From Rhizophagus irregularis (taxonomy: Eukaryota; Glomeromycota; Glomeromycetes; Glomerales; Glomeraceae), in the NCBI RefSeq assembly GCF_026210795.1, contig NC_089440.1, positions 496,001 to 560,000 on the forward strand: DNA of 64,000 bases. The letters are read 5' to 3'. Below are positions 25,190-36,328 of the stretch, piece after piece. The notes beneath the pieces are model-generated. The model did not search any database and was not told the DNA's origin. It saw only the letters and a list, made by a program, of their open reading frames with translations. The translations under genes were made by a program, and so were the position numbers. How positions within the stretch are numbered: the stretch's first letter is position 1; each line of letters begins with the position of its first letter.

Positions 25190-26753
25190 ATGGATTATAT
25201 ATTATTACAAAAATTATCACAAAATTTACTTGAAATTTTGGATGATGACGAATATTACGATATTACTATTGAAGTTGGTAATGATCCTTACGTAAAAATA
25301 TTTCGTTCACATATAGTTATTTTAAATTATCGTTCTTCTTATTTGAGAAGAATTTTGTCAACTAATAAAAAGAAAAATGATGGAACTTTGGTACACATTA
25401 AATTACCAAATATTTCACCAGAAATTTTTCAATTAATTTTATGGTAAGAAAGAATTGAAATTTATTAAATAAATAAATTTTTATTATTTTAATTTTTATC
25501 TTTTTTATTTAGGTATATTTATGGAGGGAAACTATCTTTGATAGATTATGATAATTTGGATATTATTAAAATCCTGGTTGCTGCCAATGAACTAAACCTT
25601 CAAGAATTAATTACCCATATACAATCCTTTTTGATTCAAAATAAAACTAAGTGGATGGAACAAAATTTTAATTTAATATATCAAACAAGTTTTGAAAATA
25701 ATTCTTTTTTGGAACTTCAAAAGTATTGTACTGATTTAATGTCCAAATATCCAGATAAAATACTTAAATCATTAGATTTCTCTTCAGTTCCAGAAAAAAT
25801 TTTGATCTCACTTATTCAAAGCGATAATCTTCAAATGAATGAAATTCAAGTATGGGAGAATGTTCTTAAATGGGGTCTTGCGCAAAATCCCGGTCTCCCT
25901 TCAAATCCATCTAATTATTCAAAAGTTGAATTTAATTCTTTAAAGAATACTTTACAATCATGTATTCCTTTTATTAGATTCTACAATTTAACTTCTCAAG
26001 AATTTTCGGATCATATTCTACCTTATAAGGAAGTTCTACCAGAGGAATTATATATGGATTTATTAAAAACCTTTTTAAGTTTAAATCCTAATAGCACGCC
26101 AGGTCACAAATCAAATCCTCGCATGACTAAAGAAATAACTCCTCCACCTCCTCTTAGAAAAAGAACCGCTCCACCTCCTTCTAGGAAGAAATCTATAAAT
26201 TCGATTGACTCTCTTGAAACAACTTTCAACAATTTGGATATACAATCGCGTAAAGAAATAATTCCTCCACCTCCTCTTAGAAAAAGAACCGCTCCACCTC
26301 CTTCTAGAAAGAAATCTATAAATTCGATTGACTCTCTTGAAACAACTTTCAACAATTTGGATATACAATCGCGTAAAGAAATAATTCCTCCACCTCCTCT
26401 TAGAAAAAGAACCGCTCCACCTCCTTTTAGAAATAAATCTATAAATTCGATTAACTCTCTTGAAACAACTTTCAACAATTTGGATTACAGTGAGGACTAC
26501 CAGGTATCAATAAATTATCTTATGTTAAATTTTGTACATTATTTTTATTTGAAATTTTTATTTTATGAAGGGAATCCAAAATGTTCAAAGATCATTACCT
26601 GCTGAATTAGGTCAAGTAATTTCAGTACAGTATCAAGAAATATTAAGCATTTTTGAAAAAATGGGATTTAATAATAAAGAGGAAAATCTTAAGGCTTTGA
26701 AAGAATTTGATGGAGATATGGAAAAGGTTCTTAGTTTTTTATTAAAAGAGTAA
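25190..26753 (+). CDS. BTB-BACK protein with proline-rich repeats and a UBA domain, 475 aa
   Basis: Three exons: 25190-25443, 25513-26503 and 26571-26753 (total 1428 nt). Introns of 69 nt (GTAAGA to TTTAG) and 67 nt (GTATCA to GAAG) join in frame. The BTB domain (about 17-120; YYDITIEVG, then RSHIVILNYRSSYL) and BACK domain (about 125-245; NEIQVWENVLKWGLAQNP) match its neighbours. In place of TLDc there are three 40-residue repeats, each with PPPPLRKRTAPPPSRKKS, at about 295-415. The last exon encodes a UBA domain at about 428-475 (YQEILSIFEKMGFNNKEE, ending FLLKE). UBA domains bind ubiquitin, and PPPPLR fits a class II SH3 ligand. This suggests a Cul3-type adaptor that reads ubiquitin and recruits SH3 proteins (inference). 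Confidence 0.85.
26131..26486 (+). repeat. Coding minisatellite, three 120-bp units
   Basis: Near-identical 120-bp units start at about 26131, 26251 and 26371 inside exon 2 of the BTB-UBA gene. The period is a multiple of three, so copy-number change would keep the frame. Units 1 and 2 differ at only a few bases. Confidence 0.95.
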
Positions 26754-27203
26754 ACTACGTATTTTATTTATGCCTACTTTACTATCAATGTAGACTTTTT
26801 TGATAACCATATAAAAACCCTATTATAAGTATGTTACAAAATTCATGAGCGTCAACCTGCTATTATAGTGGTAAATATATTAAAACACTATGTCATATAT
26901 GTATTGTGACATAATTTTACAAATATGTTAATATAGTTATTTATATGATTATGACATTGCATTACAATAGATATGTTGTACACAATTGCAATATCAATAT
27001 TTTATACTTATAACATATATACGTATATGTATTATAACATGAATTTTACATATATGTTAATATAGTTTTTTATTTACTTTATTTTACATTACAATAGATA
27101 TATTATAAATAATTATAATATCAATGTTCTATATTAATAACATACATATTATTATTAATATTATAATATATATCATATTAATAAAATAATCTTGCCACAA
27201 TAA
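26754..27203. repeat. AT-rich spacer with a two-copy ~130-bp repeat
   Basis: From about 26894 to 27150 a unit is repeated once. Both copies contain TATGTTAATATAGTT, then CATTACAATAGATAT, then AATATCAAT. It is non-coding. It may belong to an old element. Confidence 0.5.
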
Positions 27204-27262
27204 TTACATAATTAAATAATAAAATTCGTTCAAAATATACTCCATATTAGTTTTATTATGTA

Positions 27263-28580
27263 CAGATGGTGATCAAAAGTATACGGACATTTTAATTTGC
27301 CAAAATTATGCCGATCATCACGTGATGACGTAATATAAACAATACGTCATTTAACGCCTTATATCATAATAAAAACCTCCCCAATGTTTTTTTTTTAGTA
27401 AACATTCACCAAATATGAAGCCACTCACCCCAAAAACCCGATATGCGATTATTTATGGTTATAATTGTGGACAATCGGGCCGTTTAATTGCAGAACACTT
27501 GGGGTGTAGTAAAACTGCTGTTTATGATGTACTTAAACATTTTCGTGAAACTGGCTCTTTCACACCAAAAAAAAATCAGGTCGCCCTCCACTCTTTGACT
27601 CACCAGCACGACAAGAACTCAAAGCTTTTGTTAAAGAAAATGGTGAAAATCGTCGACTTTGTTCAAAAAAGCTTGCAACTGTTTGGACAGCTCGTAAAAA
27701 GCAACCTATTTCTGTGTGTACCATACGCCGAAACCTCAAAAAGGTTGGACTTAGTGCCTGTATTCCCCGTCATAAACCTGCAATGACAGAAGCACATCGT
27801 CAGGCTCGTCTTGAATGGGCTCTTGCACACAGAGATTGGACAACAAGAAAATGGAGAAGAGTGCTTTTTTCAGATGAAAGCACTTTTACACAATTTCAGA
27901 AAGGTCGTCAGGGAAGGGTTTGGCGTGAACCAGGAGAAGAATTGAATCCTGATTGTATTGCAGTTACCGTTAAACACAGTCCTAGCAGAATGTTTTGGGG
28001 TTGTTTCTCCTGGCGTGGGCTTGGACCAATTGTTCCGTTAAAAGGCTCAGTTACAGGTCAAACTCATGCTAAAATTATTCAAAACTATGTTGTACCTACT
28101 TTGGATGAGCATTTTCCACAGGGTAATGGAATTTTTCAAGAAGACAATGCTCCACCACATCGTTCAAAAGTCGCTATGGCCACCCGTGAAGATGCCAAAA
28201 TTGTGGTGCTTCAATGGCCAGCACAAAGCCCCGATTTGAACCCCATAGAGAACATGTGGGCAGAAATGAAAGCAATGGTGCATCGACGTGACCCACCACC
28301 ATCTAATATCAAAGTACTTGAGAAATATGTTAAAGATGCGTGGGATGATATTCCTCCAGAATATTATAAAAAATTAATTGATAGCATGCCACAGAGAATT
28401 GAGGCAGTTATTGCTGCAAATGGATATAGTATTAATTATTAATATATAATTTTTTTTTACATAAAATTAATAAAGGACAATCAGATTAATATATTTACTT
28501 AATAAATTTTATTTTTATTATATTATTTTATATGAAATTTTTATTTTAAAAAATGTCCGCATACTTTTGATCACCATCTG
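27263..28580 (+). mobile_element. Tc1-like DNA transposon, 1318 bp
   Basis: Terminal inverted repeats are CAGATGGTGATCAAAAGTAT at the left and CAGATGGTGATCAAAAGTAT in reverse complement at the right, with TA on both sides (27261-27262 and 28581-28582). The body carries one transposase gene with a single-base frameshift. The near-identical ends and mostly intact frame indicate recent arrival. The target was a TTA codon of the minus-strand gene around it. Confidence 0.95.
27415..28442 (+). pseudogene. Tc1-like transposase with one frameshift (DD34E)
   Basis: The N-terminal part (27415 to about 27565) carries the helix-turn-helix: SGRLIAEHLGCSKTAVYDVL. At about 27567-27575 a run of A residues is one base off, which shifts the frame. 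The downstream frame then reads without stops to 28442, beginning GRPPLFDSP and including WALAHRDWTTRKWRRVLFSD (first catalytic Asp), FQEDNAPPH (second Asp) and PAQSPDLNPIENMWAEMK. Exactly 34 residues separate the second Asp from the Glu of PIEN, the DD34E signature of the Tc1 branch. The total would be about 340 aa, the usual length. The indel is in a homopolymer, so a sequencing error is a real alternative and the element may be active. Confidence 0.85.
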
Positions 28581-29879
28581 TAATCCTTCTGAACAAAGAC
28601 CTGTACATCTGTGTACGAAGTGTACTCTGGGTTGCTGATCAACAATTATTAACGGGTGAAGATGAAACCATAAATTATCATCACTTTCTTGCAAGCAGTA
28701 AATGGGAAGGCCTGTTGCAGGATCAACATTACCATTTTTATAGAACCAATTGACTAGGAGAAAGGGATTAATACGTCCATAATCATCTTTATGAGTTATA
28801 ATTGCTCTGATTAATGCATAAGATCGTTCACCAAGACTATCAATATCTTCTACATCAATTGCTTCACCAACTCGCAATATAATATTAGTATAGCTATCAG
28901 TTTTTGAACGTACAATGAATTGAATAGAATCATAATAGTTAATATGACGCTGAATAATAATACCATTATTATTATATAATTCCTTATAAACTCGTGTGAA
29001 TTCAGTCAATAAATTTTCGGCTGAAAGAGTGGCTGATAAACCTTGATTTTGAATTTTAGATGATTTCCATAATCCACGAACTTGAATATTTTGAAAATTA
29101 GAATGATTAGATGAAATTTCTAAATTATATTAAATATAAGAATTTTTGTAAATTTTTTTGAACTACTGCGATAAGAATTTAATTATAGTATTATTAATAT
29201 TATCAAATACAGAAATATTAATATTTTCTTCCTTGGTATTAACAGAAGTTCCGATATACCAGCCATCAAATAATTTATACAAACTCGTATCATATGCAAT
29301 GTTAGTGAATAAATTATTAACTTCATTGTACCTTGAATCTAAACCACCATCCAATAGATATCTCACAGTTTGAAGAGTATTGTCCCGTCTTGAAAGATCC
29401 ATTGAAATGTCTTTTTTATTAGTATGTAAAATTACTCTCTTATTTGTATTAATTAATGTTCCAAAATTGATCGCAATTTCAGGTAAATGGCGAAGAATAT
29501 GAAGATTTGGTAAGCTCAAAATGTTTCCAAAAACCTAGTGTCAAGTAAAAAACAAATAATATTATAAGTTCAAATAAAATATAAATTCAGTTGGAGTTGT
29601 ATCAATATTTTGTGGAGTTAAATTAATATTTGTAGAATTAATTTGTCTGAATCCTTGATTTAAGAAAAATTTATTTATATTTATATAAGGATTAGAATAA
29701 TTTTTAGCAAGAGGTTGTCTGAGATTGACTTTCTTGCTAATATTTAGACGTGTTGCTTGTCGCAAGGTTGCTCCTTGATTTATTTTACGCGTAACTTTGA
29801 CCATTTTTTTTTTAACAAAAAAATTCTTTTAAAAAGAAAAGTATTATTTCAATAAATTTTTTTTACAAGATACAATAAG

Positions 29880-30230
29880 TTTAATTTTAACAAATTATTT
29901 TTTCGTATAAAAAATTTTTTCATTTGTTTTACAAAATAGGTTATCATATTTTTAACTTCTTTTATATTAATTAGCCTATTTACTATTAGTCTATTTATAA
30001 TTCAGACATATTTTTCGTGTAAAAAAATTTTTTTCGTTTGTTTTACAAAATAAGTATAACTTTTTTTATATTAATTAGCCTATTTACTATTAGCCTATTT
30101 ATAATTCAGACATTTTTTTTTCGTGTAAAAAAGTTTTTTTCATTTGTTTTATAAAATAGGTTATCATATTTTTGACTTCTATCTTTTATATTAATTAGCC
30201 TATTTACTATTAGTCTATTTAATAATACAT
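29880..30230. repeat. Three-copy ~110-bp tandem repeat between divergent genes
   Basis: Units share TTTGTTTTACAAAATA, then TATATTAATTAGCC, then TATTTACTATTAG, then ATAATTCAGACAT, at about 29915, 30030 and 30140. They lie between the minus-strand start at 29804 and the plus-strand gene at 30312, so they occupy a possible shared promoter. Confidence 0.8.
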
Positions 30231-30311
30231 AACTATTCATTGGTCTTGCTATTTATATATAAAGTATTGCTATTATACAAATAATTCTTTTTTTAACTTA
30301 AATTTTATAAG

Positions 30312-31869
30312 ATTCCACCAAGAAAGAAACAAGTATCAACATCTAATAAAGTAACTAATGCAACACCTAGGATTACCCGAAATAAAAGAAAAGCTGCTGG
30401 TGATTTTTTTTTTTTGTATAATTAAAATTTATTAAAAATTACATTTAAAAAAATTAATTTATAAATATCTTAATTATTATAATAAAGCTATAAAATCGGG
30501 TATTATTCAAGATAATAGTAATGAAAAAGAACAAGTTTTAACATCCAAAGAAAATTTCATGAATATTTCTCAGGTCCAAGAGATTTCTGATAATGATGAT
30601 GATAGTATACTTATCAATCATGATAAAGTTCCAGAATCTCAACAACAAAATAATTCGGATGATGATCTTGAATCTGCTCTTATGTCATTACTCTCTAAAA
30701 AGAACAAAAACAATGATTTAAAAAGTGCACTTAAATCATTACTTTCAAAAGAAAAAATTAAAGACCATATACAAAATAATCCAACTGATCAACCCAAGAA
30801 GGACTATTTTCGCTTAGATTTATCATCTATTGAAAAAGAACAACAAGATCCAAATTTTAAATCATCATCTAACAGTACTAAGCAACCTTTCAATGGTTAT
30901 TATGATCCAATTGATTTAACTGTTAATAATCAGGTACATTTAAATAAATCTGAAAATTATCAAGGAATTAAACGTCATTATGATGACAGTCAAAAGGATA
31001 ACATCACTTGGCAGAGAAATAAAGATTATAGATTCTCGCCTAAAATTTCAACAGTAGAACCAATAGCAAGTGAATATTCAGCTAGTAATAAAGAAACTAT
31101 TGAAGTAGGTTATAATATTTGCATATTTATATATGTTTTGTAATTATTAGTTGTATTAATTAAATAATTTTATATAGGTTTCTAGTGAGAATGTTTCTGA
31201 TATGTGTGATGAAATGAAGATAATGTTCCTTAGAAGTCGTAATCCTGGGTCAGCTGCAGTTGCGGCTGTTGCAAAAATTCTACTACCTGAACGAGGAAAA
31301 AACAACCAAAACATAAAATTCTTAAAAGCACGTGGTTTAGAATATATGGCTCAACACCATTCACGTTTTAATAATGATCTTAGTTTCTATGCAGAAGAAT
31401 ATATGAAAATCAAAAAGTAAGTTTGTTTTGGATATTATGTAAATTTACATTATTATTCATATTAAGTTAATTGACCAATTTTTATCTAAATAGCATTTCA
31501 AGCCCTAATGAGATAAATGAAGATGAAATAACTTCATATATTTCTGATGCTTTTTTTAGAGACATTTTTTTTACGCAATTTGCCATTATTAGAGATGATG
31601 AATTATTTGACGATCAAACTATTTTTAACTCTTTAAAGATGTTTTTAAAGGAGGCATTTACATTACACTTGAAACTTGAAATATCACGTTTAAATAATCC
31701 TAAAATTGATAATCACTATACGTTGCAGCAAATAAAAGAATTGGATTATTTAACCAGTAGTTTGATCATTCCGAATTTAACTCAAAAAAATGCTGCGAAT
31801 CAGATTAACTTCATGGAACTATATATCGAAATTTCCAGATGTCCTTTCACAAAATCGTCGTACACGTAG
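30312..31869 (+). CDS. Four-exon basic/acidic protein, unrecognised, ~439 aa
   Basis: Exons at 30312-30399, 30488-31104, 31178-31416 and 31494-31869 join in frame with GT-AG introns of 88, 73 and 77 nt (total 1320 nt). Exon 1 codes for PPRKKQVSTSNKVTNATPR, then ITRNKRKAA, a typical nuclear-type basic N-terminus, but the codon where Met is expected is ATT. Either the start was lost, or a short upstream exon supplies it, since ATAAG before the ATT could be a splice acceptor. Exon 2 contains a short internal repeat (SALMSLLSKK and SALKSLLSKE). Exons 3 and 4 are helical in composition (LRSRNPGSAAVAAVAKILLP). I recognise no family. Nuclear location is inferred. Confidence 0.55.
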
Positions 31870-32472
31870 ATCACGTAGATAAAATGTTACTTATTATAAT
31901 ATGGTTTATTATAATGCTTATATTATGGATGTTTACTAATATTAGTATATTAATATTGACATGAATTTAATATATTTAGTACAATGCTTCTATCATGCAT
32001 TATTTATTTAATTTTATATATTTAATGTAATGCTTATATAATGCATTAAAACATCATTTAGCCTGATATGAATGTTAGTATTTATACCAACATATATAAT
32101 AAAATGATTATTTATTTAATAAAAAAAAAATTGATTGCATAAGGCCTAATAATTATCATTTTGTAAGGATATATAATATTAATATTACAAGTTAGATTTA
32201 TCACAACCCTTTTAATATTTATGTTGGCATCCATGGTAACATGTATAATTATATTAAAACCCTATTAAAATGCATGTTATAAGGGTTGTAAATTACTGAC
32301 ATAAAAATCTATTCTGATAGCAAAGTATTATCTTTTTTTTCTTGTTTAGATTACATATTTCATTTAAAACAAAAATAAATAATGCTTATTATGAATACGT
32401 AAAAAATTAATATAATAACATGCTAAAAAAAAAAAATTAACTTCTGTAGATAATCCTATGCCCATAATTGGT
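31870..32472. other. AT-rich spacer downstream of two convergent genes
   Basis: No gene is seen. A possible small inverted-repeat element lies at about 32204-32291, with ACAACCCTT at the left and AAGGGTTGT at the right. It is short and weakly supported. Confidence 0.4.
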
Positions 32473-35113
32473 TTAACTAATTTTAATACGTTTTCCTACT
32501 TTAAACATTTTAAATTTGATTAAAATAATATTAACATTAATAAAAAAAAAAATAAAAATAATCATCGTCGAGCCAAATAAACACTTACCAATATTTTCTT
32601 GGGTTTCAAGATTTAATTCTTCCTGGTTTCGCTTTTTTAAAGAGGTTGAGGAATTTTGAATTGTTATATTTTGTGATGATAAACTAAATTACAAGTTAAT
32701 ATCAATTAGTACATAATTAGTAATTAATTATTTAAAAATATAATTTTAAATACCCTTTAATATCTATATCAAGCTCTTTTTCTTTCGAAATATAATTGTA
32801 ATTATAATCTAAAGAAAATAATATGTATTGTAAAGATTATTTTATACTATTTTCTAATTACAGTTAACTTTTGTATAGTAATACCTTGTTTCTTACCGAA
32901 TGAAATTGTTGATGATGAATTTGTGGATAAACATTTAGAAATTAAAGCACTTAATGGCCTACTTGTATAAATAGCTTCTGGGTGACATTTTTCAGCAAAT
33001 TCAGGACCAATCTTCTTTGATTCTATCAGTCTTTTTCTTTTTGCTTCAGCTTGTTCAAATTCTGTTTCATTTATACCTTCACGAAACCAAGAATTAAGAG
33101 CTAAATAAATTTCTTTTATTGGTGGTCTTTTTTGGGGATCAGGATCCCAACAACTTTTCATTAAATTAGCATAACATTCTGGTGTATCTTCTGTAATATT
33201 AGGACGTTCTCCATCAAGAATTTTATAAATAAGATGAATATCATGCTTAACATTAGCAAAAGGTTTACAACCTGCTGTAATTTCCCACATGATCATACCC
33301 AAACTATATATATCAGCTTCTTTAGAAAATGCAGACCCTTTAAATATTTCTGGTGCAATATAAGGTATAACTCCATATATTTCATTATTTGATGATTCAC
33401 TATTTTCAGATTGTGATAATCCCAGATCCCCAATTTTCCATTGAAATACATCTAATAATATATTTCCGCTATGGAAATCTCTGCGTATAAATTTATTATC
33501 ATGAATATTATCAAGTCTAAATAAACCAAAAGTTAGTAACTTAATTTAAGAACATAATAATGTATTTAAAATATAAGTACCCTGCTGAAATAAGTCGTAA
33601 AATACGTAATTTATGATTTTTCCATGTAATATTTGTAAAATTATTTTGTAAATACTTATGTAAATCTCCTTTTGACGCATATTCCATAATTAATATATAA
33701 TCTTCTAATTCAGGATCTTTTGTAAAGCCATAAATTTGAATTATATAATTATTAACTTTGTCAATAAGTTGATTTGATTTTAGCTATTAAAATATAAAAT
33801 TTAATTAAGTATTAAAGACTAAATTATTTAGTAAAAACACTTATGAAAATATTTAAAAATATTCACCTCATTCAAGAAATATTTATTATTATTCTTAGAA
33901 TTTTCAAATCTTTTTAAAATGACAGTTTCATTATTAATTAACCAAGTTGCTTTATATATAATACCATATCCTCCTTTTGTCATTTCTTTTACATCTGTAA
34001 ATTGAGAATATGGTATCCACCTAATTGAGTTACTATTTTTTCCCTTAAAAATAGAATATAATAAAGTTGATGGCTTAAAATATTTATCAGTGGTTTTTAC
34101 AATATTTGCAAGCTTATCTAAATTTAATTTTTCATATATAGATGATATAATATAATAATTAAAAGGGAAATCATCAGGATTTCTGTTGTCTATAAGTGAT
34201 ATTCTTTTACATTTTTTACACTGAGATTGACTCGTAAGTCCAAAAATAATGTTTGTTGTTAAACAATAACTGCATCCGGTATAAAATATGAGACAATTTT
34301 TACAATACTTTTGACATTCTGATGTAAATATTAATTTTGACGAACAATTTTTACAATATATACTGTTGTACCACCATGGTAAGTAAAAAATTGGAATTCT
34401 CTTTTTGGCGAAGGTTGATTCTATCCACTCAAATGAAATTAGATAACAATCTGAGCATAGTCTTAATTGCATTATAACAGCAGTACGTTCATCTAGTGAC
34501 TTTCCACATATGATAATTGACAATGTTTTTCATCTTTAATCACCTTATTGTATAATATGTTGGTATAATTGTTATTAGTAGGGTATTTATTAAAAAATCC
34601 TATTATTTGTTTAAAACATAAAATTCTTATACAATTTCTACAGCATTCTTGAATACTTTGTGGTACTTTTCTTATCTCATGTTCATTACATTCCAATTCT
34701 ATTGTGTAATTATTGTATAATATGTTGGTATAATTGTTATTAGTAGGGTATTCATTACTAAAAGATCCTTTTGTATGTTTAAAACATAAAATTCTTATAC
34801 AATTTTTACAGAATTCTTGAATACTTTGTGGTACTTTTGTCTTACTTATCTCATGTTCATTACATTCCAATTCCATTGTGTAATGTATGTCCAAGTATAT
34901 ATTATTATCAGTTATATCATTAATATAACGCGATAAACATTTTTTGCAATATTTTTGGTCATGACAAAGAAGTGTCTCGATATATTTTTCTCCACAATAA
35001 ATACAAATTGTATTAAATCTATTAAAAGAAATAAACTTAATTGGTATAGGGCTAGATTTTAATCTTGGTGTTGGATCAAAAAATTTTTCATCATTTGTAT
35101 TTACAAGTTTCAT
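32473..35113 (-). pseudogene. TKL-like kinase with zinc knuckles, copy A (frameshifted)
   Basis: Exons on the minus strand: 35113-33867, 33783-33581, 33516-32885, 32808-32754, 32683-32589 and 32495-32473, the same six-exon structure as copy B. Exon 1 is five bases too long. Near 34507-34515 the segment that reads CAATTATGTGG in copy B contains an extra 5 nt, which breaks the frame within the zinc-knuckle region. With the 5 nt ignored the exons sum to 2250 nt. The HRD motif of the catalytic loop reads RRD (FIRRDFHSGN), and the DFG motif is DLG as in the sister copies. A 160-bp tandem duplication adds an extra Cys-rich block. It ends GKRIKIS. Frameshift and HRD change together argue for a dead or dying gene. 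An alternative intron around the insertion is possible but not seen. Confidence 0.7.
34545..34884 (-). repeat. Internal tandem duplication in kinase copy A
   Basis: Two copies (about 34545-34709 and 34710-34884) each encode a block with CxxC and ending in NNNYTNILYN. Sister copies B and C have a single block. The unit length difference keeps the frame. Confidence 0.85.
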
Positions 35114-35395
35114 TTTATTATACTAACGACTAAATGTTATAAATGAGTATTGATAACAATAATGAATTTGGAATTTTGAACGTATTTCATTTATATTTCA
35201 ATTATTTATATTTATATTTTTATATTTTTATTTATATCTCAATGATACAGTTGACAAGATAGAACTTTCTGTTAATGATACAGAAAATATTACAGAATTT
35301 AGAAAATTCGTTTTAAAATTTAGAAGTACTTTATCGAAGGGCAAATGGAGTTTGAAACCTGTTAGGATTAACCAGTTAATTAACCGGTTAATTTA
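35114..35395 (-). promoter_or_regulatory. Conserved upstream block of kinase A with AACCGGTT palindrome
   Basis: This stretch is shared with the DNA upstream of copies B and C and the 12.3-kb relic. It contains the sequence around GAACTTTCTGTTAATGATAC and GAAGTACTTTATCGAAGGGC, and ends at 35356-35395 with AACCAGTTAATTAACCGGTT. A further AACCGGTTAA lies at 35645-35670. The region lies directly before the start codon, so a promoter is likely. Specific function of the palindromes is inferred. Confidence 0.5.
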
Positions 35396-36328
35396 CAGTA
35401 TTTGGTTAAAATGCAAATCATGCAGATTATGGCCATTTAACATTAAGGTAAAATTGTTAACAAAAAAAAAGTTATTTATATAATCAACGGTTTACATATT
35501 TTTTACAATAAAATTACACTTCAAAAAGTGCTAAAGAAAATTTATTAACAATAAATTGGAGCTTAATTCTGGCTAGAATTAAGATTTAAAATTTGCGTAA
35601 TGTATTAACTCCGGTCAAATTTTAATGCCGGTCAGAATTAAGTTTTAACCGGCGGTTAATAACCGGTTAAGGTTTTTTCTAACGGGTTTATTATATTACG
35701 AGATGCATGTGATCAACCAGCGGAAGTATCTATTAAGTATTAGCGTAATTATTAAATATTTCTAGAAGATAATGATGGAAACAAAAAAATGGTACACAAA
35801 TTAAGAAAGGAAATGAATGAAAAGCGATTGAGATTGATACGATAATTTGAACAATGATGGATAAAAGAATTTTCTGTTTTATCTAAATATGAAAAATTTT
35901 GTACGACCAATTGGCATTCAAAAAAGCATGTCATAATAAATGATATTATAAATTGAATCAATTAAACACTGTAAAAATTTTGTAAGTTACCAATCATATA
36001 CTATCAGAATTTTTATAATTTTTACTATAGCAACAAATATCATTCAAGGTATTTCCTTCAAATGATCATTTGTACTATCACTAATATAGCTGTAGTCTGT
36101 TGCATTGCAACAGGATTAATGAGTTTAAATCAATATGACGAATTTCCGATATATTCAGGAAAATTAATTATTACATATAAAATAAAAATTGATTTAAAAT
36201 TTTACTATATCTATATCTAGACTAACCTGTATAAATATTTTTGTATTGTGTTATCTGTGTTGCCTGTTGTTATTAATGTGGCATATATATCTACATAGCA
36301 ACGTTGACGGCTTGTTAATGAATAACTA
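35396..36328. repeat. Segmental duplication, counterpart of 49858-50940
   Basis: The sequence upstream of kinase A matches that upstream of copy B after 49858, for example AAATATTTCTAGAAGATAAT, AATTAAGAAAGGAAATGAAT and ACTAACCTGTATAAATATTT. A shorter match occurs upstream of copy C at 54438-54640. The duplicated unit is therefore gene plus at least 1 kb of upstream DNA. This copy lacks the MITE present at 50277-50512, giving an empty site at 35881-35890. Confidence 0.85.

Larger units (their letters stand above)
27204..29804 (-). pseudogene. Repeated-family gene interrupted by a Tc1-like element
   Basis: The minus-strand pieces are 29562-29804 (basic, MVKVTRKINQGATLRQATRL), 29163-29541 (VFGNILSLPNLHILRHLPEI, then YLLDGGLDSRYNE, then LFDGWYIGT) and 28583 to about 29115 (SLGERSYALIRAIITHKDDY, then VHFVHRCTGLCSEG). 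The last piece meets the right end of the Tc1 element. Removing the element and one TA continues the frame for about 17 more codons to a stop at 27204. Order and motifs resemble the C-terminal part of a repeated glomeromycete family that I associate with transposon proteins, from memory and not certain. I could not join the three pieces by simple GT-AG introns, so the copy may have been decaying before the insertion. Confidence 0.5.

Noticed and set aside
26104-26478. Minus-strand Gly-rich repeat frames opposite the BTB-UBA gene
   Set aside because: They are the complement of the Pro/Arg repeat in a gene with clear BTB, BACK and UBA domains on the plus strand.
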